Notes: generated from the letters alone by a model not told the origin. A DNA stretch of 64,000 nt from Zymomonas mobilis subsp. pomaceae ATCC 29192 (GCF_000218875.1 NC_015709.1:558001-622000); one strand, 5' to 3'. Positions 1 through 9,563 are shown, counted from the stretch's first letter. Made by a program: numbers and translations.

Positions 1-452
1 TTTTCAGAATGACCCTCATCCGGTAAAGACGCAACCATAGAAGAAGCCGGAGGTGTAACGCGCGCTAGTTCTTCATGGGTTTTTTGGGCTACGGTCTTTT
101 CAGTAGCCGTAGACGCTGTAACCGCTGACTTATTGGAAATTATCCCCTCAGCCCCATTATTTTGATTTTGGGCTAACGCTTGGGTCGTTCCCTGCTTTTT
201 GACAGCCAATTGTTGGCGCACGGCTTGCAAATCACGCTGTAAAGCGGCCTGAGCCTGTTCAATATGCTGAATTTCTTGTTCAAGAGTCTCGATCGAAACG
301 CTGTCATTTTGTTGAGCGGCTTGCGCCAAAACGGGGGTAGGTAAAAAAGGAAATGTAATAAAGCCAGCTAACAACCATTTTCGGCATTTTTTTGAAAAAT
401 GCTTTACACGTAAATTTAAAAGGCAGTGGCTATCATTAACCAAAGACGACAT
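1..452 (-). CDS. Exported coiled-coil protein, probable porin N-terminus (partial)
   Basis: This open frame starts with ATG at 452 and runs off the left edge, so only about 150 N-terminal residues are visible. Residues 15-45 look like a signal peptide: a basic stretch (VKHFSKKCRK), a hydrophobic core, and a likely cleavage site after VLA or AQA. Residues 51-82 are rich in Glu, Gln, Leu and Ala with heptad spacing (IETLEQEIQHIEQ), which predicts a coiled coil, and a Thr/Ala/Gln-rich linker follows. A short periplasmic coiled coil after the signal peptide is known from trimeric sugar and phosphate porins, so an outer-membrane porin is my best guess. The barrel is outside the window and cannot be checked. 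No strong ribosome binding site is visible. Confidence 0.6.
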   Translation of the reverse strand, partial: MSSLVNDSHCLLNLRVKHFSKKCRKWLLAGFITFPFLPTPVLAQAAQQNDSVSIETLEQEIQHIEQAQAALQRDLQAVRQQLAVKKQGTTQALAQNQNNGAEGIISNKSAVTASTATEKTVAQKTHEELARVTPPASSMVASLPDEGHSE

Positions 453-661
453 TTCAGATTGGCCACCCCTATAATTATAATTTATTTTGTGTTTCAAATT
501 ATGACAGCCTTGTAAAAATATATTTACGATCTGATAATCATTCTTATATTTTCCGGCCTTTATTCCAACTATCTTTCGAAAATACCACCTATATTTTTTT
601 CAGATTGTTATTTTTATGTAACAAACTTTATAAATTTATGATTTTTATATAAAAAATCATT
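453..661. other. AT-rich intergenic region downstream of glnD
   Basis: The stretch is very AT-rich and holds no convincing ORF. Just beyond the glnD stop lies an inverted repeat (ATGATTTTT at 638-646 with AAAAATCAT at 652-660), and another short one (TTGTTA/TAACAA) lies near 605-625. Either could help end glnD transcription, but they contain almost no G or C in the stem. The upstream half should contain the promoter of the left-edge gene; I could not identify it. Confidence 0.4.
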
Positions 662-3433
662 TCATTTAGAATTAGCCCGCTCTGCAGCAGCCAATAGGCG
701 TTTTTCGATAGCTTTTAATCGATTTTGGTTGGTTATCTTATGGGCCAAAAGGTCGGATACATAAAAGACATCAACAGCACGCTCACCATAAGTGGCGATA
801 TGCGCTGAACTGATCGTTAATCGCGCATTGAATAATGCACAGCCAAGATCATGCAATAAGGCAGGACGATCTTGGGCATTAACTTCGATGACTGTAAAAC
901 GATCTGAAGCTTGATTGTCAATAAAAACGGATGGCTCAACATGAAAAGCATCCCCTCGCCAAAATAACGGCGGGCGAAGGGCCGCTAATTTATTACTGGT
1001 ACGAATATGACTAGTTGCGGCATCTTCAATAGCTTGCATCATACGATTTAAATGCTCGCCTGTTTTAATGATGCCGCCCTGCGTGTGTTGCACCAAAAGA
1101 TTATCCATGGCCATTCCATCCCGCGTGGTATGAATACGCGCATCAAGAATAGTGCCACCGGTGGCATGAATAGCGCCCGCAATACGATAAAAGAAACCGG
1201 GGTGATCAATTGCATAAAGGCTAATCATAGTAGCGTCATAGGCAGGCATTTCTTTGCCTTTGACTGAAATCGATTTTTGAGCCTTATCCGTGGCAGCCAT
1301 TTGTCGGATATTTTCAACAATAACATCAGATCGTTCTGAAAACCAATAATCATCCGGCAGACGTTTCAATAAATACTCTGAATCTTGATTATTCCATTCC
1401 AATATTTCACGAACATGTTTTTGTTGATTTTCTATTCGCTCCTGCCGTTCACTACCCCCTCGCATCGGACCTTGTTGTAAACACTGAGAACAGGCATCAA
1501 ATAAAGCTGTCAGAAGCTGATTTTTCCAACTATTCCAGACATTAGGCCCTACGGCTGTAATATCAGCCAATGTCAGCAGAAATAATAACCGAAGTCTTTC
1601 GGGGCTTTTTACTTCATTAGAAAAATCTGTAATAGTTTTAACGTCTGCTAAATCGCGCTGGAAGGCGGTATGGGACATAAGTAAGTGATTTTTGATCAGC
1701 CATACGACCAATTCCGTCTCAGCGGGTGTTAACCCTAAACGCGGACAAAGACGATTTGCAATTTCAGCCCCCAATAAGGAATGATCACCGTTACGACCCT
1801 TGGCAATATCATGAAGAAATACGGCAATACATAACGCACGATGGGCATCAATCTGCTTAAAAAGTGTTACGCCTAAGGGATAATCTTCTGCCATTTCGCC
1901 TTGTTCAACACGGGCCAGCAAATCAATAGCGCGAATAGCATGTTCGTCCACGGTATAATGATGATACATGTCGAACTGCATTTGGGCGACAATCCGACCA
2001 AAATCAGGAATAAAACGGCCTAATACCCCGGTATTATTCATAGCCTTTAAAATAGGGGCCGGATTACGGGAAGACGCAAAAATAGCCGTAAAGGCAGCAT
2101 TACATTCTGGGTTATTTCGTAATTCTTCATCAATTAAAATGGCATCACGGCCAGCTTGACGCATGGTCAAAGGATGAATGCCGAGTTTATGGCGATGGGC
2201 AACGGTGAAGAGTATTATTAATTTTGAGGGATTTTGTCTGAAAAAATCGTCATCCGTGACGATAATTTGCCCTTGCTCAACTGAAAAACCTTCTATTTCT
2301 CGGGCTGAAGAAGACCCCCATAGGCGTGTTTTTAAATAATGATTTTCTTTTAAGGCATCGATAAAGAGGGCCGCCAGATTTCCCACCATTTTAGTCACTA
2401 AAAAATAGTGATGCATAAAGCGCTCGACAGCTGATTTTCCTCCTTTTGCTTGATAGCCCATTCTTTCTGCTAAATTACGCTGAACATCAAAATTCAATCG
2501 TTCTTCAGGTCGGTTAACCAGAATATGAAGGTGGCACCGTACAGCCCATAAAAAATTTTCACACCGTCGAAAGCGTTTGGCTTCATGGCTGGGAATTAAA
2601 TCTGCCTTGATAAGCGCGTAATCATTAAGAATAGGAACAGACAGATGATTATGTTTGGCCTCTTCCTCCAGATAAAGATATTTCGCTATCCAAAACAGAC
2701 TTTGTAGGTCTCTTAATCCCCCCTTACCTTCTTTTAAATGCGGTTCGACCAGATAACGACTATCCCCACGGGTATGATGACGGGTATCCCATTCTTGTAA
2801 TTTGGCGGCGACAAAGGCACGGCCAGAGCCTGCGACAACTTTTTTGATAAAACGAGAAGAGGCTTCTTCAAAAAGACTATGGTCACCGACCAGATAACGC
2901 CCTTCCAAAACGGCGGTACGAATTGTTATATCTTTTTTGGCCATTTTAACCAGATCGCCAAGGCTACGATGAGATTGGCTGACCCGTAAACCTAAATCCC
3001 ACAAAAGCGATATCAGCGATTCAATGAGGCTTTTTTGTTTTTTATTCGGCACGCGTGCTGATAAAAAGGCAAGATCAACATCAGAATGAAGCGCCATTTC
3101 ACCGCGCCCATATCCCCCGACCGCCATTAAAACCAGATTTTCGGCTTTTTCTGAATCATCCACTAACCAGTGAAAAGCCAGTTTGATAATCTGATCTGTC
3201 AGATAGGCATAACTTAAAGCTGTTAATCGCCCTTGTCGGGGTTTTTGGGCTAAGCGCTCAGCAATAGCGGCACGGCCATCGACGACCGCCGTTTTTAATA
3301 AACGGCAGATCGCGGAACGCTCGGCGTAAATATCCTTCCCTGCAGCCTTCTTTAGAAAGGCAATTTCCCGATCTATTCCTTCATAATCGATAATATCTTG
3401 AGGACGGGACAAGGATGCAAAGGGTGCAGACAT
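662..3433 (-). CDS. glnD: Bifunctional [protein-PII] uridylyltransferase / uridylyl-removing enzyme GlnD
   Basis: GlnD senses glutamine and adds UMP to, or removes it from, PII signalling proteins, controlling glutamine synthetase and nitrogen-regulated transcription. The 923-residue length fits the family. The nucleotidyltransferase signature GGYGRGEMALHSDVD is at residues 106-120. The HD hydrolase motif HDIAKG is near residue 541. Two C-terminal ACT domains start near residues 733 (HPGFFYRIAGAIHATGG) and 844 (QDRPALLHDLGCALF), and these sense glutamine in known homologues. The gene lies 32 bases downstream of thrS on the same strand and is probably co-transcribed with it. All key motifs are intact. 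Confidence 0.96.
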   Translation of the reverse strand: MSAPFASLSRPQDIIDYEGIDREIAFLKKAAGKDIYAERSAICRLLKTAVVDGRAAIAERLAQKPRQGRLTALSYAYLTDQIIKLAFHWLVDDSEKAENLVLMAVGGYGRGEMALHSDVDLAFLSARVPNKKQKSLIESLISLLWDLGLRVSQSHRSLGDLVKMAKKDITIRTAVLEGRYLVGDHSLFEEASSRFIKKVVAGSGRAFVAAKLQEWDTRHHTRGDSRYLVEPHLKEGKGGLRDLQSLFWIAKYLYLEEEAKHNHLSVPILNDYALIKADLIPSHEAKRFRRCENFLWAVRCHLHILVNRPEERLNFDVQRNLAERMGYQAKGGKSAVERFMHHYFLVTKMVGNLAALFIDALKENHYLKTRLWGSSSAREIEGFSVEQGQIIVTDDDFFRQNPSKLIILFTVAHRHKLGIHPLTMRQAGRDAILIDEELRNNPECNAAFTAIFASSRNPAPILKAMNNTGVLGRFIPDFGRIVAQMQFDMYHHYTVDEHAIRAIDLLARVEQGEMAEDYPLGVTLFKQIDAHRALCIAVFLHDIAKGRNGDHSLLGAEIANRLCPRLGLTPAETELVVWLIKNHLLMSHTAFQRDLADVKTITDFSNEVKSPERLRLLFLLTLADITAVGPNVWNSWKNQLLTALFDACSQCLQQGPMRGGSERQERIENQQKHVREILEWNNQDSEYLLKRLPDDYWFSERSDVIVENIRQMAATDKAQKSISVKGKEMPAYDATMISLYAIDHPGFFYRIAGAIHATGGTILDARIHTTRDGMAMDNLLVQHTQGGIIKTGEHLNRMMQAIEDAATSHIRTSNKLAALRPPLFWRGDAFHVEPSVFIDNQASDRFTVIEVNAQDRPALLHDLGCALFNARLTISSAHIATYGERAVDVFYVSDLLAHKITNQNRLKAIEKRLLAAAERANSK

Positions 3434-3465
3434 TCTGATAAATCCTATCTGACAGAAATCAGATT

Positions 3466-5445
3466 CTATTTTAAATCAGGGGCAAGCGCCTCAGCAGTCA
3501 ACGTTTTAATCGCTTCTTCTACCGTAACGATGCTCTGATCACGACTACCTAGGCGACGGATGGCCACTTTACCTTCTTCGGCTTCACGTTTGCCGACCAC
3601 TAAAATATTCGGCACCTTGGCAAGACTATGTTCGCGCACCTTATAATTAATCTTCTCATTCCGAAGATCGGAGGTGACACGAAGGCCTGCCGCCTTCATT
3701 TTGGCAACGACGGCTTCTGCATAGCTATCAGCCTCTGAAACAATTGTGGCCACAACAGCTTGCACAGGCGCTAACCATAATGGGAAACGTCCCGCATGAT
3801 GTTCAATAAGAATACCGATAAAGCGTTCAAATGTCCCGATGATCGCCCGATGTAACATTATAGGCCGTTTGCGACTTCCATCTTCGGCTACATAGCTGGC
3901 ATCCAGCCGTTCCGGTAAGACATAATCAAGCTGTAAAGTACCACATTGCCATGTCCGACCAATCGCATCCGTTAAATGGAATTCGAGTTTCGGGCCATAA
4001 AAGGCACCTTCGCCCGGTAATTCTTCATAATCAATGATACCGACTTGCTCTAACGCTGATCGCAACCCGTTTTCTGCATTGTCCCAAAGCGTATCATCCC
4101 CAGCCCGCAATTCAGGACGCAAGGATAGTTTAACCGCATATTTCTCAAAACCGAGATCGCGATAAACAGCATCCAATAAACTGACAAAAGCTTTGGTTTC
4201 AGAAACGATTTGTTCTGCTGTGCAAAAAATATGGGCATCATCTTGCGTTAACTGACGCACCCGCATCAAACCATGTAAAGCGCCATGAGCTTCATTACGA
4301 TGACAGCAACCAAATTCTGCCATACGTAACGGTAATTCCCGATAGGAACGGATACCTTGCTTGAAAAGCAGAATATGAGCAGGACAACTCATCGGCTTTA
4401 AAGCCATCAGATTGCCTTTACCCGACAAGACGGGCTTATCAGGATCGGTGCCCGGCACTTCATCCGGCACAACAAACATGTTTTCTCGGAATTTGCCCCA
4501 ATGGCCAGACGCTTCCCATAAAGAAGCATCCATTAATTGGGGGGTTTTTACTTCTTTATAATCTGCCCCTTGTAAGCGACGACGGATATAGGCCTCTAAT
4601 TGTAACCATATAGTATAACCATGCGGATGCCAGAAAACGGATCCTTGCGCTTCTGGTTGAAGATGGAATAAATCCATTTCTTGTCCGATACGGCGATGAT
4701 CGCGTTTGGCTGCTTCTTCTAATCGTTCAAGATGAGCTTTAAGCTGCTTGGCATTTAACCAACCCGTACCATAAATCCGACTCAACATCGCGTTATTCTG
4801 ATCGCCACGCCAATAGGCACCAGAAACGCGCGTCAGTTTAAACGCTTTGGGATCAAGCTTACCCGTCGAGGGTAAATGAGGTCCACGACACATATCAAGC
4901 CATTCACCAGCACGATAAGTTGTTAAGGCTTGCCCTTCCGGTAATTCTTTCGCCCATTCCGCCTTGAAGCTTTCACCCTGTTTTGTCCAAAGCGCAATTA
5001 AATCGTCGCGTTCCCAAACTTCGCGTAACAGCGGTTCATTACGGGCAATAATGCGCCGCATTTCCGCTTCAATAACGGGCAAATCTTCTTCAGTAAAAGG
5101 ACGATCTTTTGGCGCAAAATCATAATAAAAGCCATCTTCAGTAATAGGGCCAAACGTGATTTGCGTGCCGGGGAACAGATTCTGTACCGCTTCGGCTAAC
5201 ACATGGGCATAATCATGACGCACCAATTCCAAAGCAGCAGCTTCGTCTTCAACCGTAATAATCTCTAAGGAGCCACTTTCCTCAAGAGGCTGGGAAAGAT
5301 CTACCAGCTGTCCCTCAAAACGGGCAGCTAAGGCCTTTTTGGCAAGGGTGGAAGAGATAGACCCTGCGATCTGTGCCGCGGTAGTGCCATGCAGAACCTC
5401 GCGCTCCGAACCGTCAATAAGCGTGATCCTGATCTTCTCAGCCAT
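3466..5445 (-). CDS. thrS: Threonyl-tRNA synthetase
   Basis: This class II synthetase charges tRNA-Thr with threonine in the cytoplasm. The 659 residues show the usual order: an N-terminal TGS domain (about 1-62), the SAD editing domain with its metal-site region around residues 75-200, and the class II core. In the core are the zinc-ligand Cys in KPMSCPAH (near 352), motif 2 around FGCCHRNEAHGALHG (near 378) and motif 3 around MLHRAIIGTFERF (near 528). A C-terminal anticodon-binding domain begins around residue 560. The ATG at 5445 matches the expected TGS start (MAEKIRITLIDGS). It is the first gene of the apparent thrS-glnD unit. Confidence 0.97.
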   Translation of the reverse strand: MAEKIRITLIDGSEREVLHGTTAAQIAGSISSTLAKKALAARFEGQLVDLSQPLEESGSLEIITVEDEAAALELVRHDYAHVLAEAVQNLFPGTQITFGPITEDGFYYDFAPKDRPFTEEDLPVIEAEMRRIIARNEPLLREVWERDDLIALWTKQGESFKAEWAKELPEGQALTTYRAGEWLDMCRGPHLPSTGKLDPKAFKLTRVSGAYWRGDQNNAMLSRIYGTGWLNAKQLKAHLERLEEAAKRDHRRIGQEMDLFHLQPEAQGSVFWHPHGYTIWLQLEAYIRRRLQGADYKEVKTPQLMDASLWEASGHWGKFRENMFVVPDEVPGTDPDKPVLSGKGNLMALKPMSCPAHILLFKQGIRSYRELPLRMAEFGCCHRNEAHGALHGLMRVRQLTQDDAHIFCTAEQIVSETKAFVSLLDAVYRDLGFEKYAVKLSLRPELRAGDDTLWDNAENGLRSALEQVGIIDYEELPGEGAFYGPKLEFHLTDAIGRTWQCGTLQLDYVLPERLDASYVAEDGSRKRPIMLHRAIIGTFERFIGILIEHHAGRFPLWLAPVQAVVATIVSEADSYAEAVVAKMKAAGLRVTSDLRNEKINYKVREHSLAKVPNILVVGKREAEEGKVAIRRLGSRDQSIVTVEEAIKTLTAEALAPDLK

Positions 5446-5547
5446 TCTGTCTTTCTCGTGTATTAGAGGTTAATAAAAGCGGATTAAGCCGCTACAAAAA
5501 AGCTTATGCGCGGTCTTACCCCTGTCTTGCAACCTTTGATATGCCTC

Positions 5548-5566
5548 AATGATATATTATATCATT
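5548..5566. promoter_or_regulatory. 19-nt palindrome between divergent thrS and hydrolase genes
   Basis: Two perfect 9-base arms, AATGATATA and TATATCATT, flank a single central base. It lies about 100 bases upstream of thrS and 127 upstream of the divergent hydrolase. The shape fits a dimeric repressor operator, but an AT-only core can occur by chance in such AT-rich DNA. No regulator is encoded beside it. Confidence 0.35.
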
Positions 5567-5692
5567 AAAAAATGAGAAAATCAGGGAGTACCCCGAAAGA
5601 TAGACCTTTTTAAAAAAAGAGATAAAACTATGTCTGATTCTATTTAACGCTGTTTGCTTTACATCTGATAGCGACAATTAGGCTTGATTATA

Positions 5693-6430
5693 ATGACAAG
5701 TTCTTTTTTAAAATCCCCTCAAGGTAATCGGCTCGCCTACCACAAATTAGAAGGTAAAGGGCCGACAATCGTTTTTTTCCCCGGCTATATGTCGAATATG
5801 CATGGTTCAAAAGCTATTGCACTGGGCGCATGGGCTGCTGAAAAAGGCCGTTCTTGTCTTCGTTTTGATTATTCCGGTTGTGGCGAAAGTGAGGGACTGT
5901 TCATAGATGGAACCCTCGAAAATTGGTTTAATGATAGTTTATCCGTCATTGATCAGATTACCGAAGGCCCTCTTGTTCTGGTGGGTTCCTCTATGGGCGG
6001 ATGGCTTATGCTATTGGTCGCTTTAGCCCGTAAAAAACGTATAGCTGGACTGGTAGGCCTTGCGGCAGCGCCTGATTTTACAGAATGGGGCTTTAAGGAT
6101 GAAGAAAAGAACATCATTCAAAAACAAGGAAAATTGGTTTTACCTATAGAGGGCAGTAGCGATGAAGCTATTGTTACCAAAGGTTTTTGGGAAAGTGGTC
6201 AAAAGCATCTGCTTCTTGAAAAGTCTATTTCCGTTTCTTGTCCCGTCCGCCTGCTTCAAGGACAAAAGGATCAAGAGGTTCCGTGGCAGCGGGTCTTGAT
6301 GCTTGCTGAAAAATTATATTCTGATGATGTTCAGATCACCTTGATTAAGGATGCTGATCATCATTTATCACGGCCTTCTGATATTAAACTGGTTATTAAT
6401 ATTCTGACAGAAATGCTGGCCAGTTTTTAA
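5693..6430 (+). CDS. Alpha/beta hydrolase
   Basis: A 245-residue serine hydrolase of the alpha/beta fold. The nucleophile elbow is GSSMGGW (near residue 98), the acid is probably the Asp in GQKDQEVPW (near 202), and the base is a His in DADHHLSRP (near 229). An oxyanion-loop segment FFPGYMSNM lies near residue 27, with the RFDYSGCGESEG strand after it. The substrate cannot be told from the sequence; relatives are esterases or acyl hydrolases. I prefer the ATG at 5693 because AGG at 5680-5682 sits about ten bases before it; an in-frame TTG at 5684 would add three residues. It reads away from thrS and is followed 26 bases later by the TPR protein gene. Confidence 0.85.
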   Translation: MTSSFLKSPQGNRLAYHKLEGKGPTIVFFPGYMSNMHGSKAIALGAWAAEKGRSCLRFDYSGCGESEGLFIDGTLENWFNDSLSVIDQITEGPLVLVGSSMGGWLMLLVALARKKRIAGLVGLAAAPDFTEWGFKDEEKNIIQKQGKLVLPIEGSSDEAIVTKGFWESGQKHLLLEKSISVSCPVRLLQGQKDQEVPWQRVLMLAEKLYSDDVQITLIKDADHHLSRPSDIKLVINILTEMLASF

Positions 6431-6456
6431 AATGTTTTTTGAGAAACGCAGGTATA

Positions 6457-7473
6457 ATGTTATTTTCTTTACTTACTTTATTAGCTGCAGGAGGGCAATT
6501 GCCCGCTATTGAGGATAATACTATCCCTATGGTATCGCTCCCTAAGTCCCCGAATTTCTTAGCAACGGGTCCTAGAGAAGAACCAAAACCCGTCGTCAAA
6601 AAGACGCCTTTGGCGCCCCAAGGGAAAGCAGAAAGCAAGCTTAAAAAATATAAATATAAAAAAAAAGATAATACCCTGCAAGTTGTAGCGCCGCCTGCCA
6701 GCTTAAAACAGCGTTATGATCATTGTATTAATATGATAGACGAAGATCCTGAACAAGCCGCTGAGATTGCGAATACATGGCGATTAAGTGCGGGGGGTGT
6801 TTTAGCTAATCAATGCTTGGGCATGGCCTATGTGGCCTTAGGGCGCTATAGTGCGGGTGTCGATGCTTTTGAGCAGGCTGCCCGTGAATCCGATTTGGAA
6901 CATGACGGTCGTTCAGCGATCTTCTGGATTCAAGCGGGCAATGCAGCCTTGGCCAATCAAGATCCGGGGGCGGCTCGGGGCGCGTTTGATCATGCGCTGA
7001 TGTTGTCAGTTTTACCGGATAAAATGCGGGGTAATACCCTTTCGGATCGGGCACGGGCTGATGTCGCATTGCATGATTATGCCTCTGCCCGTCAGGATAT
7101 TGATAAGGCCTTAAAATTGATCGGCAAGGATGGAAGCATTTGGTTAATGTCTGCAACCTTAGCCCGCCAACAAGGTGATTTAGAACGCGCTAAAAAGGAT
7201 ATTATAGAAGGGGAAAAAATTGCCCCATTAGATGCCCAAATTTCTTTCGAAAAAGGGCTGATTTTTGCTCTTTCAGGGGAGATTGAAACAGCCCGTGCCG
7301 CTTGGGATCGAACTATCAGAGCTAATCCCAAAGCAGAATTAGCCGAGGTCGCCCGTAAAGCGATGGACGAAATGGAGCAGCAAAATAATACTGTTGCCGC
7401 CCCTTCCGCCTCTTCCTCTACAACGACGCCTCCGCCCCTTAAAACGAATAATCAGCCTGATCTTAAAAAATAA
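6457..7473 (+). CDS. Exported tetratricopeptide-repeat protein
   Basis: From the ATG at 6457 (preceded by GCAGG) the product has 338 residues and begins with a short hydrophobic leader, MLFSLLTLLAAGGQLPA, that looks like a signal peptide. An in-frame TTG at 6439 would add six residues. After a Lys/Pro-rich linker (residues about 35-75) come helical TPR-type units, for example LGMAYVALGRYSAGVDAFEQA and AGNAALANQDPGAARGAFDHA. The end is a low-complexity Ala/Ser/Thr/Pro tail. It is likely a periplasmic scaffold, but its partner is unknown. It follows the hydrolase closely and could share its transcript. Confidence 0.8.
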   Translation: MLFSLLTLLAAGGQLPAIEDNTIPMVSLPKSPNFLATGPREEPKPVVKKTPLAPQGKAESKLKKYKYKKKDNTLQVVAPPASLKQRYDHCINMIDEDPEQAAEIANTWRLSAGGVLANQCLGMAYVALGRYSAGVDAFEQAARESDLEHDGRSAIFWIQAGNAALANQDPGAARGAFDHALMLSVLPDKMRGNTLSDRARADVALHDYASARQDIDKALKLIGKDGSIWLMSATLARQQGDLERAKKDIIEGEKIAPLDAQISFEKGLIFALSGEIETARAAWDRTIRANPKAELAEVARKAMDEMEQQNNTVAAPSASSSTTTPPPLKTNNQPDLKK

Positions 7474-7687
7474 ACAATTAAAATAGCTCGCCATAGCCTT
7501 TCAGATATTAAACAACATAAAGAATAAGGGCTAACAAGAGAAAAGACAGAATATCTGAAGAAGATAAATCGAAATTATTGCTAAATTTTTCTATAAATAG
7601 AAAGGTTTAAAATACCTTTTTATTTAAAAATTAGCTATCTTCTCAAAATGTCTTTCAGGTCATTGCGTTTACAAGAAGGCCAAAAAT

Positions 7688-8101
7688 ATGCGCTATATTC
7701 ATACTATGATCAGAGTATCCGATCCTGATGCAACTATCCGCTTTTTTAATATTTTGGGATTGGAAGAAGTGGGTCGTGTTAATAATAATGAAGGCCGTTT
7801 CACGCTGATTTATATGGCGGTACCTAAGGATGATGTTCAGGTTGAACTGACATGGAATTGGGATGAAAAAAGTTATGACGGCGGACGAAATTTTGGCCAT
7901 CTCGCCTTCGAAGTCGATAACATTTATGAAAGCTGTCAGAAATTGATGGATAGCGGCTATATTATCAACCGCCCACCTCGGGATGGTTGGATGGCTTTTG
8001 TCCGTACACCCGATGCCATTTCAATCGAATTACTACAAGCCGGTGATAAATTAGAAGTGATAGAACCTTGGAAATCAATGGCCAATAGCGGAAGCTGGTA
8101 A
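7688..8101 (+). CDS. gloA: Lactoylglutathione lyase (glyoxalase I)
   Basis: GloA isomerises the hemithioacetal of methylglyoxal and glutathione to S-lactoylglutathione. The 137-residue protein has two beta-alpha-beta-beta-beta units, and the four expected metal ligands are visible: His5, Glu53, His71 and Glu114. A clear Shine-Dalgarno, AGAAGG, lies about eight bases before the ATG. It is followed by gloB 46 bases later, so both steps of methylglyoxal removal are encoded together. That would suit an organism with high glycolytic flux. Confidence 0.95.
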   Translation: MRYIHTMIRVSDPDATIRFFNILGLEEVGRVNNNEGRFTLIYMAVPKDDVQVELTWNWDEKSYDGGRNFGHLAFEVDNIYESCQKLMDSGYIINRPPRDGWMAFVRTPDAISIELLQAGDKLEVIEPWKSMANSGSW

Positions 8102-8147
8102 ACTATCCAAGTTTATCCGGTTTTTGAGATTATAGGGATGCTTTATT

Positions 8148-8873
8148 ATGTCGGTCGAAATTCTAGCCGTTCCGGCTTTTGAAACTAATTACATCTGGAT
8201 TTTACACGATAAAGTGAGCAACAAAACAGTTGTTGTTGATCCGGGTGAAGCCGCCCCTGTCTTCGCGGCCCTTAAAAAGCACGGTTGGACTGTTGATCAG
8301 ATATGGAACACCCACTGGCATAAGGATCACACAGGGGGAAACGAAGATATCAAGGCCGAAACTGGCTGTGATGTAATCGGCCCTGCCCATGAAAAACATC
8401 CTATCCCGGGCATGAACCGCCCTGTCGATGAAGGGGATGAAGTCGCAATCGGCTCACTTCAAGCACGCGTTATGGCTGTCCCCGCTCATACCGTGGGTCA
8501 TGTCGCCTATTATCTACCAGATCATAAAATGCTCTTTTGTGGCGATACTTTATTTGCGATGGGTTGTGGGCGCTTATTTGAAGGAACTGCTGACCAAATG
8601 TGGCAGGCTTTACAGCGTTTTTCCAAACTTCCTCCTGACACAAAAGTCTATTGCGGTCATGAATATACGCAGGATAACGGACATTTCGCTTTAACGGTTG
8701 ATCCCGATAATCTGGCATTACAAGAACGGGTTAAAGAGGTAGATAAATTGCGTGCAGACAAAAAAATCACCTTACCTTCAACGATTGCGCTTGAATGGGC
8801 TACAAATCCCTTCATGCGCACAAAAAACCCCGAGGAACTCGCTAAACTTCGCGAAGCAAAGGACAATTTTTAA
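8148..8873 (+). CDS. gloB: Hydroxyacylglutathione hydrolase (glyoxalase II)
   Basis: GloB hydrolyses S-lactoylglutathione to D-lactate and glutathione. The metallo-beta-lactamase motif THWHKDH gives His56, His58, Asp60 and His61. Further metal ligands are in PAHTVGH and CGDTLFAMGCGR, and a C-terminal substrate-binding domain contains CGHEYT. The 241-residue length is close to the family norm. AGGGATG precedes the ATG as ribosome binding site. It sits directly after gloA and 45 bases before the cysteine hydrolase gene. Confidence 0.95.
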   Translation: MSVEILAVPAFETNYIWILHDKVSNKTVVVDPGEAAPVFAALKKHGWTVDQIWNTHWHKDHTGGNEDIKAETGCDVIGPAHEKHPIPGMNRPVDEGDEVAIGSLQARVMAVPAHTVGHVAYYLPDHKMLFCGDTLFAMGCGRLFEGTADQMWQALQRFSKLPPDTKVYCGHEYTQDNGHFALTVDPDNLALQERVKEVDKLRADKKITLPSTIALEWATNPFMRTKNPEELAKLREAKDNF

Positions 8874-8918
8874 GCATCCTTAAAGATAACGCTTCCTGTT
8901 TATTGAGGGAATGGAACG

Positions 8919-9563
8919 ATGACCGATAAAGCCAAAAAAACAGCGCTTATTTTGATTGAATATCAAAATGATTTTGCCAATCCTAATGGTGCCCTTTATG
9001 AAGCGGTGAAGCCCGTAATGGATGCCAACCATATGTTGGATAATACTAAGGATTTGCTCGCAAAGGCACGGGCGTTAGGCGTAAAAGTTCTTTTTTGTCC
9101 TATCACTTTTACAAGCGATTATCATGAATTAAGCCCCAATCCTTTTGGTATTTTAAAAGGCATTATTGAAAAACAAGCCTTTCAAAAAGAGACATGGGGA
9201 GCTGAAATTATTGATATTCTTCCCATTAGAGAAACCGATATCGTCATTGAAGGCAAGCGGGGTTTATCCGCATTTTACAGCACAAATCTTGATTTTATTT
9301 TGCGTCAACTGGGCATTGAAACGGTCGCTGTTGCTGGATTTTTGACGAATTGCTGTGTTGAATCCACACTCCGCACCGCTTACGAAAAAGGCTTTGACAC
9401 CATATCTTTAACGGATTGTACGGCAGCAACTAGTCAGGAAGAGCAAGATTTTTCTATTTCCAAAAATTTCCCAATGTTTTCCCGCCCTCTTCTGTATAAA
9501 GATTTCCTGAACGAACTGGAAAATGGTCAGCGCACGGATACATCGGGGGGTGGATATGCCTAA
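8919..9563 (+). CDS. Isochorismatase-family cysteine hydrolase
   Basis: A 214-residue protein of the isochorismatase/nicotinamidase superfamily. The triad is visible: Asp18 in IEYQNDF, Lys113 in EGKRGLSAF, and the nucleophile Cys146 in GFLTNCCVEST; the cis-peptide motif is near VAGFLTN. These enzymes hydrolyse amides such as nicotinamide, N-carbamoyl compounds or biuret; the true substrate is not evident. It follows gloB and its last eight bases overlap the start of the next gene, so the two are probably translationally coupled. Confidence 0.85.
   Translation: MTDKAKKTALILIEYQNDFANPNGALYEAVKPVMDANHMLDNTKDLLAKARALGVKVLFCPITFTSDYHELSPNPFGILKGIIEKQAFQKETWGAEIIDILPIRETDIVIEGKRGLSAFYSTNLDFILRQLGIETVAVAGFLTNCCVESTLRTAYEKGFDTISLTDCTAATSQEEQDFSISKNFPMFSRPLLYKDFLNELENGQRTDTSGGGYA

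Noticed and set aside
5446..5692. T-box or other tRNA-sensing leader before thrS
   Set aside because: No specifier loop or T-box sequence was seen, and T-box leaders are not expected in alphaproteobacteria.
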